Assembly (NCBI GenBank): GCA_009760855.2
Contig: WPIO01000246.1
Location: 1 to 64,000 of the forward strand
Origin: Cristatella mucedo
Taxonomy: Eukaryota > Bryozoa > Phylactolaemata > Cristatellidae
Length of the DNA stretch: 64,000 nt
Direction of reading: 5' to 3'
Of this stretch, positions 55,056 to 64,000 are shown piece after piece. Position 1 is the first letter of the stretch; the number at the start of each line of letters is the position of its first letter. A program made the translations under genes and the position numbers. The notes beneath the pieces are model-generated. The model had not been told where the DNA came from and searched no databases. It worked only from the letters and a program-made list of their open reading frames with translations.

Positions 55056-55694
55056 TTAACACGCAGCACTAATAGCAGAGCAGAAGCCGAGCAAGGGTGG
55101 CCTAAGGCGGGGCTGGCGCAGCCTGCTATAAACACTGAATGCTAAACCCTAAACAGCCAATAAGACAAATTAAATACACTAAGCACTCGAAAATAAACCC
55201 TAACTCACTCAACCATATACCGGGGTAAATGTCCTACACTAGGGGTGTGTAATTTCAGGGGAAAATATCCAGTGGAAACGTTGTGGTGGAAAAATTTCGT
55301 ACCCCTAGTTCGATATACTTCCTAACTCAATGCAAACTGTAAGTTCCGCCAAATTTAAAACTACTTTGGGCCATTTAAGCTTTATTTGAGAGGCCAGTCA
55401 TACGTCGAGATTTGTGTGAAACATCATGGTACACAGTCCAAAATAGTGACACCCGTGCTGTAAAGTATTGCATCAAAGTCGACAACCGCATAAAGTCACA
55501 GAACTAAGTGAGTATATACACAGTGTTCCATGGTCACTCAAAGCTTAAGCGATTTGTTTGCCTACCGACTTCATTTCTTGCAAGTGATGTAAAGTGAGTA
55601 GCACGGCTGAGCCAGGATACAAATTGAGGTAGTGAGATATATGGTGCAAGAGTCTTAGAACGGTTGGACAGAAAGTGCCACAGTCGGCGGCAGC
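55056..55694. other. D3 right flank, second copy (non-coding)
   Basis: Aligns with 27,600-28,135 up to about 55,590 (ACCGACTTCATTT). The remainder is unrecognised. Confidence 0.6.
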
Positions 55695-55885
55695 ACAGTA
55701 GAAGAAAATAATTGCTAGCTGATTTAACAGCCTCTTTTTGTATAGCGACAGAAGAGCCTGTACGGCTGTCACCACCGCTTGCAGTGGCGATCAAGGATCG
55801 CCCACCACAGTATTCGAACCCACGACCTCCGGGCCGAGGTCGTGAAAAGCAATCACCTTAATTAGTGAGCCATTACGGCTCACCG
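55695..55885 (-). mobile_element. SINE-1, isolated copy
   Basis: On the minus strand: GTGAGCCGTAATGGCTCAC head, a long hairpin CACGACCTCGG/CCGGAGGTCGTG, the B box GGGTTCGAATACTG and the body GGGCGATCCTTGATCGCC, ending AAGAGGCTGTTAAATCAGC. It is the cleanest isolated copy. The partner block does not contain it. Confidence 0.85.
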
Positions 55886-55944
55886 ATGGCGTTACTTAAG
55901 TATTTTGGAAGTGAGCACCGCAGTGTGGGAGCAGAGAGAATAAG

Positions 55945-56430
55945 TATAATATTACTAATAATAATGCACTTGATAAAATGCCGTCAGAGAACTCAATCTC
56001 TGTCTAGGTGCTTTACATTTGCTGCACAGGGATATGCTATTGAATGGTGATTCATATCACCATTCAATAAATAAACAAAATAAATAACATGGTTAAGGGT
56101 GACATGCACAGGGTCAGCATGCAAATGTGCTTAGTAGCCGCATGTACAGTGTCAGCACTCATAAGCACATGAAGGACGAATCACAGTGACCCACTAAACG
56201 CTGACCTAAATAGGTGTGTTTTTAAGTTCTTTTTAAATGTGTTCAGGTCAGGGGATGTTCTGACGCAGGTCGGGAGGGAGTTCCACGATTTGGGAGCATA
56301 CGAACTTAATCGACGGTCTCCAAAGGATTTGAGGTATGTACGAGGTATTTGAAGACTGTTGGATTCCGAAAAGCGGATAGTACGATTCGTAGCCTAGTGG
56401 TGGAGTATGTCAGAGATATAGGCTGGAGCT
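55945..56430 (-). mobile_element. LINE-A 3' fragment
   Basis: The (AAT)n tail near 55,953-55,966 is followed by 3' UTR and the last part of the RT frame, ending near 56,430 with the AGAGATATAGGCTGGAGC region. A short local duplication (TGATTCATATCACCATTCAA) is present near 56,050. Confidence 0.85.
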
Positions 56431-57744
56431 TTCATCGCTAATGTTTTAGGTATTTTATCACGTTGTAAAGTTTTTCCTGAAGCAGAGGTCAACGCAGAGT
56501 TCTCCAGAGGAAATTCCAATAACGGGTTGAAGCTGGCTTAATGCATGGGTAACCGTTAGCCAGAAAGCGAAGGAGTAAGGAAGTGACGACATCTCACTGG
56601 GGCAGAACGATTAAACTTACATCCGAGATTTTGCACACGAATAAAGCAATTCTCTGTCCGTAGCCCGACTCAGCCTCTAAGAAAAAGTGGGTATAGTGCT
56701 CACGAGTTTTCGATTGCACAATCCAAGTACGAATGGCTTTCTGTGTGCACACGGTTGCAGATTATCTCACGTAGGTAAGAGAAAGTGACCTGTATGGCTT
56801 AGGTACGACGGAAGTCGAGCACGTGATTCAAGTGCGAAAGCCATAGCAATCTTGGCACTAAGCCTTCTTCATCGGGACCCTCCCCTCTTTGCTACCCAGT
56901 TGATTATTTCGAGTCCAGCAGTGAACGATCCGCTATTACTTAAAGCATAAGACGAGTGTTGCTTGTAAGGCTAATCTACTGCTAAACCAACGAGGCTAGT
57001 GATTTCACCTTACCTACGAAGCGACAGTATTTAAATAAAAAAAATAAAGAAACGTTCCGAGCGAGGTCGTTTTATTGAGCTGCTTGAATAAAGTTGAGTT
57101 CATCTAGTTGCAACTGCCTCTGAAAATAATCACATAAAATGTGCATAGATCCACCAGGTTGCATAGCAATAGAAGCAGGTGTTATGGGCAAAACAGTCTG
57201 GCTAACTGCAAAGCTTTTTCATGTGGAAAATGAAATCATCCTATCTAGCCCAAGGTCTCCCTAAAAGGTGTGCTATCGTAACAGGTTCTGATATACTCAC
57301 ATCAACTACTGACTGCTAGCTCGGCATGAACCATCTTATGTCCACAATCAGTGGCAGTATCCTTAAAAGCAGAACTAGTTGTGGTGAACAGAAAGACGAC
57401 TGTTCATGAGCCATGCGAGTTGGTAGCAGGTACTCAGTAGGTGCAAACCCGATATATAACAGACACATTCACTGCCTTTCTATCTCATTAAGCATGTCCT
57501 GCTTGCGTTTTGGAATCTCCACCTGCATGAGAGCTTAGGATATTCTTTCTTTACAGCTGCCATAGCTTGGTTGCCAAGAGTCTCACCTCATTGGGAAGCT
57601 TACCTGCAATTTTTTCTGTACAATGTCTACTTTCCCTGACTCTTAGTTGATGGCTGGATTTAAATTGATGCATTCGATACTATTTAGAATCGCATTTCTG
57701 TAAGCTTCTAACTGAAAATCTTCCGGCTGCAATTTTTGTTCTCG
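56431..57744. other. Non-coding stretch, nothing recognised
   Basis: About 1.3 kb between the LINE-A 5' break and the start of D4 homology. It occupies the position that the LTR complex holds in the first copy. A possible degenerate tRNA-like piece (TTCGAGTCC near 56,920) is too weak to call. Confidence 0.45.
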
Positions 57745-58360
57745 TTAGTTTCACTGAATCAATATTCTGGGATTACAATTACAGCAGAATCTTCATACAC
57801 TATAATACGATTCCCACACCAGCAATGCCTGTTCTCAATTAGATCTCAGAAACGGTCTTTATAAAAAAGAAACTACTTCTCAAGCATCAGTTTGATTGTT
57901 TAACAGATCACACTGAAACGATAATTGCTATCGTTTTCACGGCGTAAATTTATTGGGCTTTATATAAACATTTATTTAGCATTTACACTCGCAGGAGTGC
58001 AACCGAAGGACTTCAGAGCACTGATAGTACATGAGCTTTGCAAGCGAAGAGCAGACTTGTTGGCTCAAATTAATAAGCTTTCGATAAACCTTTTAGCGTT
58101 TTAAAATAATTCGTAGCTACACGTTTTGCGAGAATATTATTACTTTTGAAGGCTCGCTGCCAGCTGGCCCCTTCAGCTCCAGTATTTGAAATTCCTGCAG
58201 GCTCCTAGCTTACCGAGACAGCACAGCATGACAGGTTGGCAGTTTCCACAAATCAGCTGCCTGAATTGAAAAGCATCAAGCTGCTTGCTCAAAGCTAGCT
58301 GCACAGCAGGACTCTAGTCCCATCACAAATGTCAAGTAATTTATGTAATCAGCACTGCAG

Positions 58361-58551
58361 AGGGCGATTCCTCTGGCCTAGGCTGCAACGGAATGACAAA
58401 TCTCCTCTGTATTTTAGATATAGGTTGTGGAGAAGGCGAGTTTGCGGTTAGTCGTGCTTTGTTAAAGCTTTCATCTCTGTACCGTTTCACTACCAAGGTA
58501 AACGTTGATAAATGTTTTTTATGGATTTTCTTGTACGATGTTTCATAGGAA
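58361..58551 (+). CDS. Small frame with SAM-methyltransferase motif I
   Basis: After an acceptor-like GCACTGCAG (58,352-58,360) the frame reads through ATG at 58,393 to LLCILDIGCGEGEFA, then ALLKLSSLYRFTTKVNVD, and stops at TAG (58,546-58,548). L-D-I-G-C-G-E-G is the canonical glycine-rich motif I that binds S-adenosylmethionine in class I methyltransferases. A possible donor AAG/GTAAAC is at 58,497, with a 51-bp GT-AG interval to the next exon-like piece, but the phases do not fit. The paralogue at 42,880-42,975 has lost the motif. It is either a fragment of a methyltransferase gene or a chance match. Confidence 0.35.
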
Positions 58552-58849
58552 TCCAGGGGTAAAGTCATCAGTTAGGCACAAATGTGTGGTGTCATATGGT
58601 GACGAATTCCAGCCAATGGTGTTGCAACGTCACTGTAACTGCAATCGACATGCAGCAGCGAGAAATCTCAGAGCACTGCCTTTATTGTGGTACAAGAACA
58701 GCATAATCAAAGTACAATAAAAAGCCAGTTTTCCAGAGCCATCGTGATCGCTCGTGCACTAGGCCTAAAAAGAAATCGACACGGAACGATTAGGCTTGGA
58801 CGTCAAAATCATGCTCAAAGAGGTAATCATTATGTTTCAACATCAGCAA

Positions 58850-58865
58850 ACGGAAGAGAGGGAGG

Positions 58866-58941
<76 letters not shown>
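58850..58941. repeat. (GA)n microsatellite
   Basis: About 45 GA dinucleotides with a few breaks near the left end; right border of block D4. Confidence 0.95.
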
Positions 58942-58944
<3 letters not shown>

Positions 58945-59429
58945 CATGTCTAGGATAAGAGCACACAGGTGGTGAAGTAATATCTAAACCAAACCATCCA
59001 AACAAAGTCTGTTTATAACAGGCAAAGCCAGGAATAAGCATAGAGGCAGCTATTCGTAGGACAGTTCGACTGGCAAGCCAGAATGGGCAATTACCGTCTT
59101 CAGGCTTAAGGAGTAACTACATTGAGGTTATTGCAATGATTTCTATATGCCTTTATGCTTGGCAATGTCATAGCTGTACCCTGGTTCGTTCAATCAATGA
59201 ACACACCTGCCATAGAGTTGAAGCACCAATTTCCTGATAAGTAACATCTAAACAATGGAACTTAGGATATGGATGCCACATCCGTGTTGGCCCAAGCGTT
59301 TGTCACATCCAGTCCTGACTTCTGTATCTCACTATGTCCTCAACCAACTTTGTGCCTTCACAACAACATGCTCACAGCCAGTGAACAAATCTAAAGGTTA
59401 GATTGCCATGACAGTTGCTATTCCCTAAT

Positions 59430-59700
59430 CACACATTTTCCCGTCAACCCGCACTGGCTTCTCGTCAAGCAGCTCATGGATCTTAGAATTCGGTCGCACA
59501 CTTCAAGGTTCCTTCATTCTCATGCTCCAACCGAGCTACTTAGACATCAGCCTAGGCATCTTATCACATGCTCTAGAGTCAAAATCTCTACCAAATCTCA
59601 AATATAGTGGATAAAGTGCCTGCAGTTTGTATGCTCCCAGAACCTATTCCCATATAACCTATATAGAACCTTTATCCCAGAACCTATATAATCATTCTCA
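59430..59700 (+). mobile_element. CR1-like LINE RT C-terminal remnant
   Basis: Paralogue of 345-590, with a local duplication of the AACCTATAT segment near 59,640-59,690. Non-coding. Confidence 0.5.
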
Positions 59701-59744
59701 ACTGATGTCATGACAACCCTGACTCGGTGATATTTATGAATAAT

Positions 59745-60562
59745 AATATTATTAGGAATAATAATGCACTTGATAAAGCGCCCTCAGAAAACTCAATCTC
59801 TCAGTAGGTGCTTGACATTGGCTGCAAAGGGAAATGCAATTGAATGGTGAGTCATATCATGCTTGATAAACAGACAAAATTAATAACATGGTTAGGTGTG
59901 ACATGCACAAGGTCAGCATGCAAATGTGGTTAGTGGCAGCATGCACAGTGTCAGCACGTATTAGGATGAAGGACGAATGACAGGGACCCACTAAATGCTG
60001 TCCTAAATAGGTGTTTTTAAATTCTTTTTAAATGTGGTCTGTTTAGGTGATGTTCTAACGCAGGTCGGAAGAGAGTTTCAGGCTTTGGGAGCATACGAGC
60101 TAAATGCATGGTCTCCAAAGGATTTGAGGCTTGTACTAGGTATTTGTAGACTGTTGGATTCCGAAAAGCAGGTGGTACGTCGCTTGGCCTGATCGGGGAG
60201 TATATCTGATAGATTGGCTGAAGCCCAAGAATGAAGTGACCTAAAAGTGAGTTACGAAACTTGAAGTAAATCCGTCGCTTGACTGGTAGCCAGTGCAGGT
60301 CGGCCAGGAGTGGTGTAATGTGGCAACTGCGAAGCTCACGATAGACAAGCCAGCTGCTGAGTTTAGCACCAGCTGCAATCGCCTGATCGCACATGCTGGG
60401 GTTGCAGAAGTCGCGATAGGATGACATGAATGCAAGGACCAACTTGGACGTGGTATCCTTATCTAAACAAGGCCTAATTTTAGCAACCTTAAAAAGATGA
60501 AAATAGGCAGATTTGACTGTGGAGCTGATATTGTCGTCTAACGAGAGGTCACTTTGGAAGAA
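59745..60562 (-). mobile_element. LINE-A, 5'-truncated copy
   Basis: Paralogue of 598-1,441 with the same 5' break. The frame from 60,604 to 60,017 is open over most of the C-terminal region but has lost a block around LLTGLPACAIRR near 60,390. Confidence 0.9.
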
Positions 60563-61619
60563 GCTAAAAACCCTCATATTCATCCACACATTAGCTGTGC
60601 TCATGTAAATTGTTCTTTGTGCATTTACTCATACTGTGCCTACTATAACTACACCGCTGACATTCTTTACTTATAGCATATGCCAAATGCCTAGAAAATT
60701 AACCGATAAATAGAGCAGCAGTGGACCTAGTCTGCAAGTTCTCAAAGACACTTAAGAAATTCCTCGAGGTACCTGCACAACATAGGCACACGTGACATGT
60801 CCTGCACACTTACACGATGAAACCAGTGACTCGACGTTTAAAGCTAGAATATAAAAAGTCTGCATGGCATAGTATGCTTTTTTAACAGAACTTATCCTTG
60901 ATCCTCTTACGGCCCCTCTAGTCGTCCAGGCTGTTATCTGTTTACTATTGATAGCTGGGATTCTAGATAATATGAAGTGCCGAGAGAGATGATGCAGTTC
61001 TTATAGGGCACATTAATAGCCTACTCATCGCACTGGCAGCCTGTTTATCTATGGGATAAATACTATGCGCTGAGAGGATCATGAATACCTGAATGTATGC
61101 ATATAAATTCAGGTACACACATAAATATAGGTACAGTTGCTCAAGTACATTAACTTAGCACTACCCGGTAATTATTAGCAATCTTAACATTGAATTTTGC
61201 AAAAACAACATATACATTGCAAAATTGTCTACGACACATATATCTATATATATGCCCGTGTATGCGTTTGTCGGTGTCTGTGTGTCAAAATGGTGCACAT
61301 TCTGCCCTATTGGTTGCCATGCTAGGCCGTTGAACATGCACTGAAGTACTTTTTGGGGTTTCCGATTTGCATTGGAATCAGTCGCAGTTTATAAAAGAAA
61401 CTGTGTGTGCAGCAGCCAGAACATGTGAACATTAAAATTTGTTGGACGATATTGGGAAATTGCATATTTTAGCAGACCTGGTCACAGGCTAGACAATGAA
61501 TCTCAAGTTGACTTAGAGACACAAATTAGCCAAATATTTTCCTAACAAAAGAGAGCCAATAAACCACATAAAAAAGCACACAAAAGTTTTAGGAATCCTC
61601 AACACGAAGATGGGCATCC
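60563..61619. other. D1 non-coding stretch
   Basis: Aligns with 1,442-2,430. No gene or element is recognised. Confidence 0.6.
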
Positions 61620-61800
61620 ACAAAAAGTTTTCGTAATTTCACGAGAAGACGGTTCGATCCCTTGGCAAAGGTGCTATCCCCGACCAAGGTCAGGTTGAGG
61701 TCGTAAGTTTGAGTATCACGGCATATGTTAAGCACCTGAATAGGCATTAAGTTATCATTGGCTGCTATGCAAATAAATTTAATTAAACTCTTATTGTTAT
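61620..61800 (+). mobile_element. SINE-2 copy
   Basis: Head CGGTTCGATCCCTTGGCAAA with CCCGACCAAGGTCAGG, then AAGCACCTGAATAGGC and GCTATGCAAATAAAT. Partner of 2,430-2,575. Confidence 0.7.
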
Positions 61801-62099
61801 TGCACAAACTATGAGCCTAGGACGGAATAAAATCAAAAAAAGGTTGACAGTATCGATCAACTGCTTTTTCTATATTCAGAACGAGTTTTTTTTTAGCACA
61901 GTCGGAGAACGCAATCTTTTTCTAAACACCTTACAATTTGTTGCATTGGACGAATTATCGAATGGTTAGTCTTTACATACTCAATGACAACAAGCATAAC
62001 ACGGTTACAGGTGACATGCAAAGTGTTAGCAAGCAAATATGGATAGTTGCAGCATGCCACTGACAGCTACCATAAGCAGACAAACAGCAAAACACATGG

Positions 62100-62545
62100 A
62101 TAACATTTTTGAATCCCAATCGGTTTGCCCATAACTAGTAAGTTTTGTTGTGCCATGATAGAGTTCTCTTGGTATGCTCTATCAACTGTACTATCTAACT
62201 AAATATTATAACTAACTATTGTTGCAAATTTATGGGAGTTTTGTCGTCAATTTCAGAAGAGTTGCTAAGCTCCATGTGTGGATGCCATCAATTTATGCAA
62301 AGAGAACTCATTAAGAATTCGAAATTCTCGAGGACTGGGAAGGACCACGGTGAACATACAACTGAGTGTAGTCAGCATAGAAATGAAACACTAGATTGTG
62401 CCTGGCTTACACATCAGCAAGCAGAAGATCGTAAACCGTGTAAAGAACAGTACCAAGCGCTTGAGTGCTGATATTCTGCATGTTTCATGGACTTTGGTTT
62501 AGCCCAGATAGTACACAATGTGGGTCTACTAAAGAAATGCTCAAA
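62100..62545 (-). mobile_element. LINE-A RT remnant
   Basis: Partner of 2,845-3,265. Reversed it matches GKPSVIQK through the YADD neighbourhood. A decayed plus-strand tail is embedded near 62,160-62,200. Confidence 0.7.
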
Positions 62546-62642
62546 AAACCATTTGAAAACTGCCTATTCTTAAAAGCTTCTTCCCGAAGACTGCTTCGAC
62601 AGCAAGCCATCACGTCTGACCCCTATCTAAGATTAGGGTGTA

Positions 62643-62945
62643 TGTCGTTTGGTCGCACAGCAGAGAGCCAGCCGATGCCCAACACCGACAGTTTATTACC
62701 ATTCACGGAGCCGAAGAAGGCAGGGCTCTCCTTGGCCTCTGCTATTCCTCGACTCCCCTCTTCGACCCTGGCTGTCCATTGGCCAACCCCGATGGTGAAT
62801 CAACCATCTGTTCACCAGTGGGTTATCGGCCTGTGTCAACACCTCATTAGAAGCCGACCACAGCTGTGCACAGGTCCCTCTCGGGGATGCTCCCACCAGC
62901 TGTTGAGGAAAGGAGCTGTACCAGCCTGCATGCAATCGAACTACA
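62643..62945 (-). mobile_element. Solo LTR (family S), TSD GTGTA
   Basis: Third member of the family: left terminus TGTCGTTTGGTCGCAC, right terminus CGAACTACA, flanked by GTGTA at 62,638-62,642 and 62,946-62,950. The paralogous site at 3,371-3,390 reads GATTAGGGTGTATTCCATG without the insert, so this is an exact empty site. It has only one copy of the internal segment, unlike the 453-bp member. Confidence 0.95.
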
Positions 62946-63017
62946 GTGTATTCCACGACGACTTGCAAAACATTAACCTAGCTCCCTATTACTGTCTTGG
63001 CTTGATTATCGTAACTG

Positions 63018-63485
63018 TCTTGGTGACCCGTAAAGGCTCACCAGGTAAGGTCGTTGCTTTTCATGACCTCGGCCCCGACGTCGTGGGTTCGAATGCTGTA
63101 GTGGGCGATCCTTTATCACTACTGCAGCAGCAGTGATGTCCGGCAAGGCTCTTTTGTTAAAGATAATAATAATAATAATAATTCACTTGATAAAGCGCCC
63201 TCAGAGAACTTAATCTCTCTCTAGGCGCTTTACATTTGTTGTACAGTGAAATGCAATGGAATGGTAAGTAAAATCATGCTTCAAAAACAAATTAACTGAA
63301 TAATATGGTTAGGGGTGACATGCACAGGGTCAGTATGCAAATGTGGTTAGTGGCAGCATGCACAGTGTCAGCACGCATAAGCACATCATGGACGAATCAC
63401 AGGGACCCGCTAAATGCTGTCCTAAATAGGTGTGTTGTTGCTATACATAAAGAAGCAGTGAAATCAACTAGTACTTATTAATTTG
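63018..63485 (+). mobile_element. SINE-1 split by a LINE-A
   Basis: The SINE-1 head and body are at 63,018-63,158 (CACGACCTCGG... hairpin in TCATGACCTCGGCCCCGACG, B box GGGTTCGAATGC). Its A-rich 3' end resumes at 63,440-63,485 (GCTATACATAAAGAAGCAG). The unsplit partner is 3,452-3,645. Confidence 0.85.
63159..63434 (-). mobile_element. LINE-A 3' fragment inserted in SINE-1, TSD TTGTT
   Basis: About 276 bp with the (AAT)n tail at 63,163-63,181. TTGTT flanks it at 63,154-63,158 and 63,435-63,439. The empty site is visible at 3,590 (CTCTTCTGTTACTATAC). The sequence is close to the open LINE-A copy, consistent with recent insertion. Confidence 0.9.
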
Positions 63486-63489
63486 TATT

Positions 63490-64000
63490 TATCTTCTGGC
63501 ATGGCTACGAAAAAGCGATTGGGTCACTACAGATGGCCATGAATATGGCTGCATGGCAAGTTGGCAAATCCCAAAGGTTTAATCGAATGTCTCCTTTGCT
63601 AAAAGAGCTAGGGTGGCTGCTGGCTGATCGAGGGATCCAGAATATAGGCCTTACACTGACCCACAAGGCATGCCACAGCTTGGCTCCTTCATACCTAGCT
63701 GAATCGCAACACCAGTTTCAGCCTCCTCATGCCCTCACGTGCTATATGTCAACAAATTATTGTTCTCATTCCTCAGCCTGAAGACAGCTGGCCACAGAAA
63801 CCATAGGTCTTCAGGTCGTAGACTGTGGAACTTGCTTCAGCGATTCCTACACAGCAACAACTACTCTTGTGCTTCCGACAGTGACATTTACATCCCATGG
63901 TCGTGAGCTGCTACATCCACGCATCTCACTACCTCAACTAATCTCCTGACTCTGCTGTACTTCCTACATCTATAACTCTACAAAGCCATAGGACAATGTG
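63490..64000 (+). mobile_element. LINE-B C-terminal fragment, runs off the window
   Basis: Partner of 3,660-4,140: MNMAAWQVGKSQRFNRMS, LLKELGWLLADRGIQ, THKACHSLAPSYLAESQHQF. The head-on junction with a minus-strand LINE-B 3' end begins at about 63,970. Confidence 0.8.

Larger units (their letters stand above)
57745..58980. repeat. Segmental duplication block D4, second copy
   Basis: Aligns with 42,082-43,440. It contains the methyltransferase-motif frame at 58,361-58,551 and the candidate exon at 58,549-58,618, and ends in the (GA)n tract. Confidence 0.8.
59210..64000. repeat. Segmental duplication block D1, second copy
   Basis: Partner of 1-4,140, running off the right edge of the window. 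It lacks the LINE-A tail found at 198-312 and has gained a solo LTR and a LINE-A. Confidence 0.85.

Overview
This window looks like nuclear DNA from an invertebrate metazoan. It is about 64 kb of repeat-dense, gene-poor sequence with short GT-AG exons, tRNA-derived SINEs, CR1/L2-type LINEs ending in ATT-rich tails, Ty3/gypsy-type LTR elements, and (AT)n, (GA)n and 10-bp tandem tracts. There is no bacterial operon structure, no CRISPR array and no rRNA gene. I cannot name the species or phylum from the sequence alone.

Layout: the window reads as a tandem segmental duplication with large unequal insertions. Four blocks recur in a consistent order. D1 is 1-4.14 kb and 59.2-64.0 kb. D2 is 7.15-12 kb and 43.45-47.65 kb. 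D3 is about 20.7-28.1 kb and 51.5-55.6 kb. D4 is 42.08-43.44 kb and 57.75-58.98 kb. The order is D1-D2-D3-D4 / D2-D3-D4 / D1, so I infer a first copy (1-43.4 kb, swollen by transposons), a second copy (43.4-59 kb, lacking D1) and the start of a third.

Host genes: D2 carries a small multi-exon minus-strand gene of unknown function in two paralogous copies. The copy at 43.78-45.71 kb has clean splice sites and open phase-0 exons. The copy at 7.72-10.0 kb has one exon ruined by stops and a lost donor. D4 holds weaker exon-like pieces; at 58.36-58.55 kb one encodes a class I SAM-methyltransferase motif I.

Mobile elements: LINE-A (CR1/L2-like) is present in more than 20 pieces, including one 5'-truncated copy with an open reverse transcriptase at 12.97-14.65 kb. 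LINE-B is a related CR1-like family whose best copy is at 18.0-19.96 kb. SINE-1 is tRNA-derived with an unusually long hairpin between its A and B boxes, and forms head-to-tail arrays. SINE-2 is tRNA-derived and shares the 3' stem-loop of LINE-A. At 28.1-42.1 kb lies a nested LTR complex: an old gypsy-type element interrupted by a younger gag-pro-only relative with its own LTR pair, by two solo LTRs of an unrelated family, and by a short unknown insert inside the RT region.

Most notable: a tetramer of four diverged SINE-1 monomers (a-b-c-d), plus adjoining LINE-A debris, has itself been tandemly amplified at about 1.1 kb period (51.5-54.8 kb, with a further copy at 26.1 kb). This is a higher-order-repeat organisation like that of alpha satellite, but built from a tRNA-SINE. 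The paralogous blocks also give natural empty/filled site pairs that fix the ends and target duplications of four insertions.
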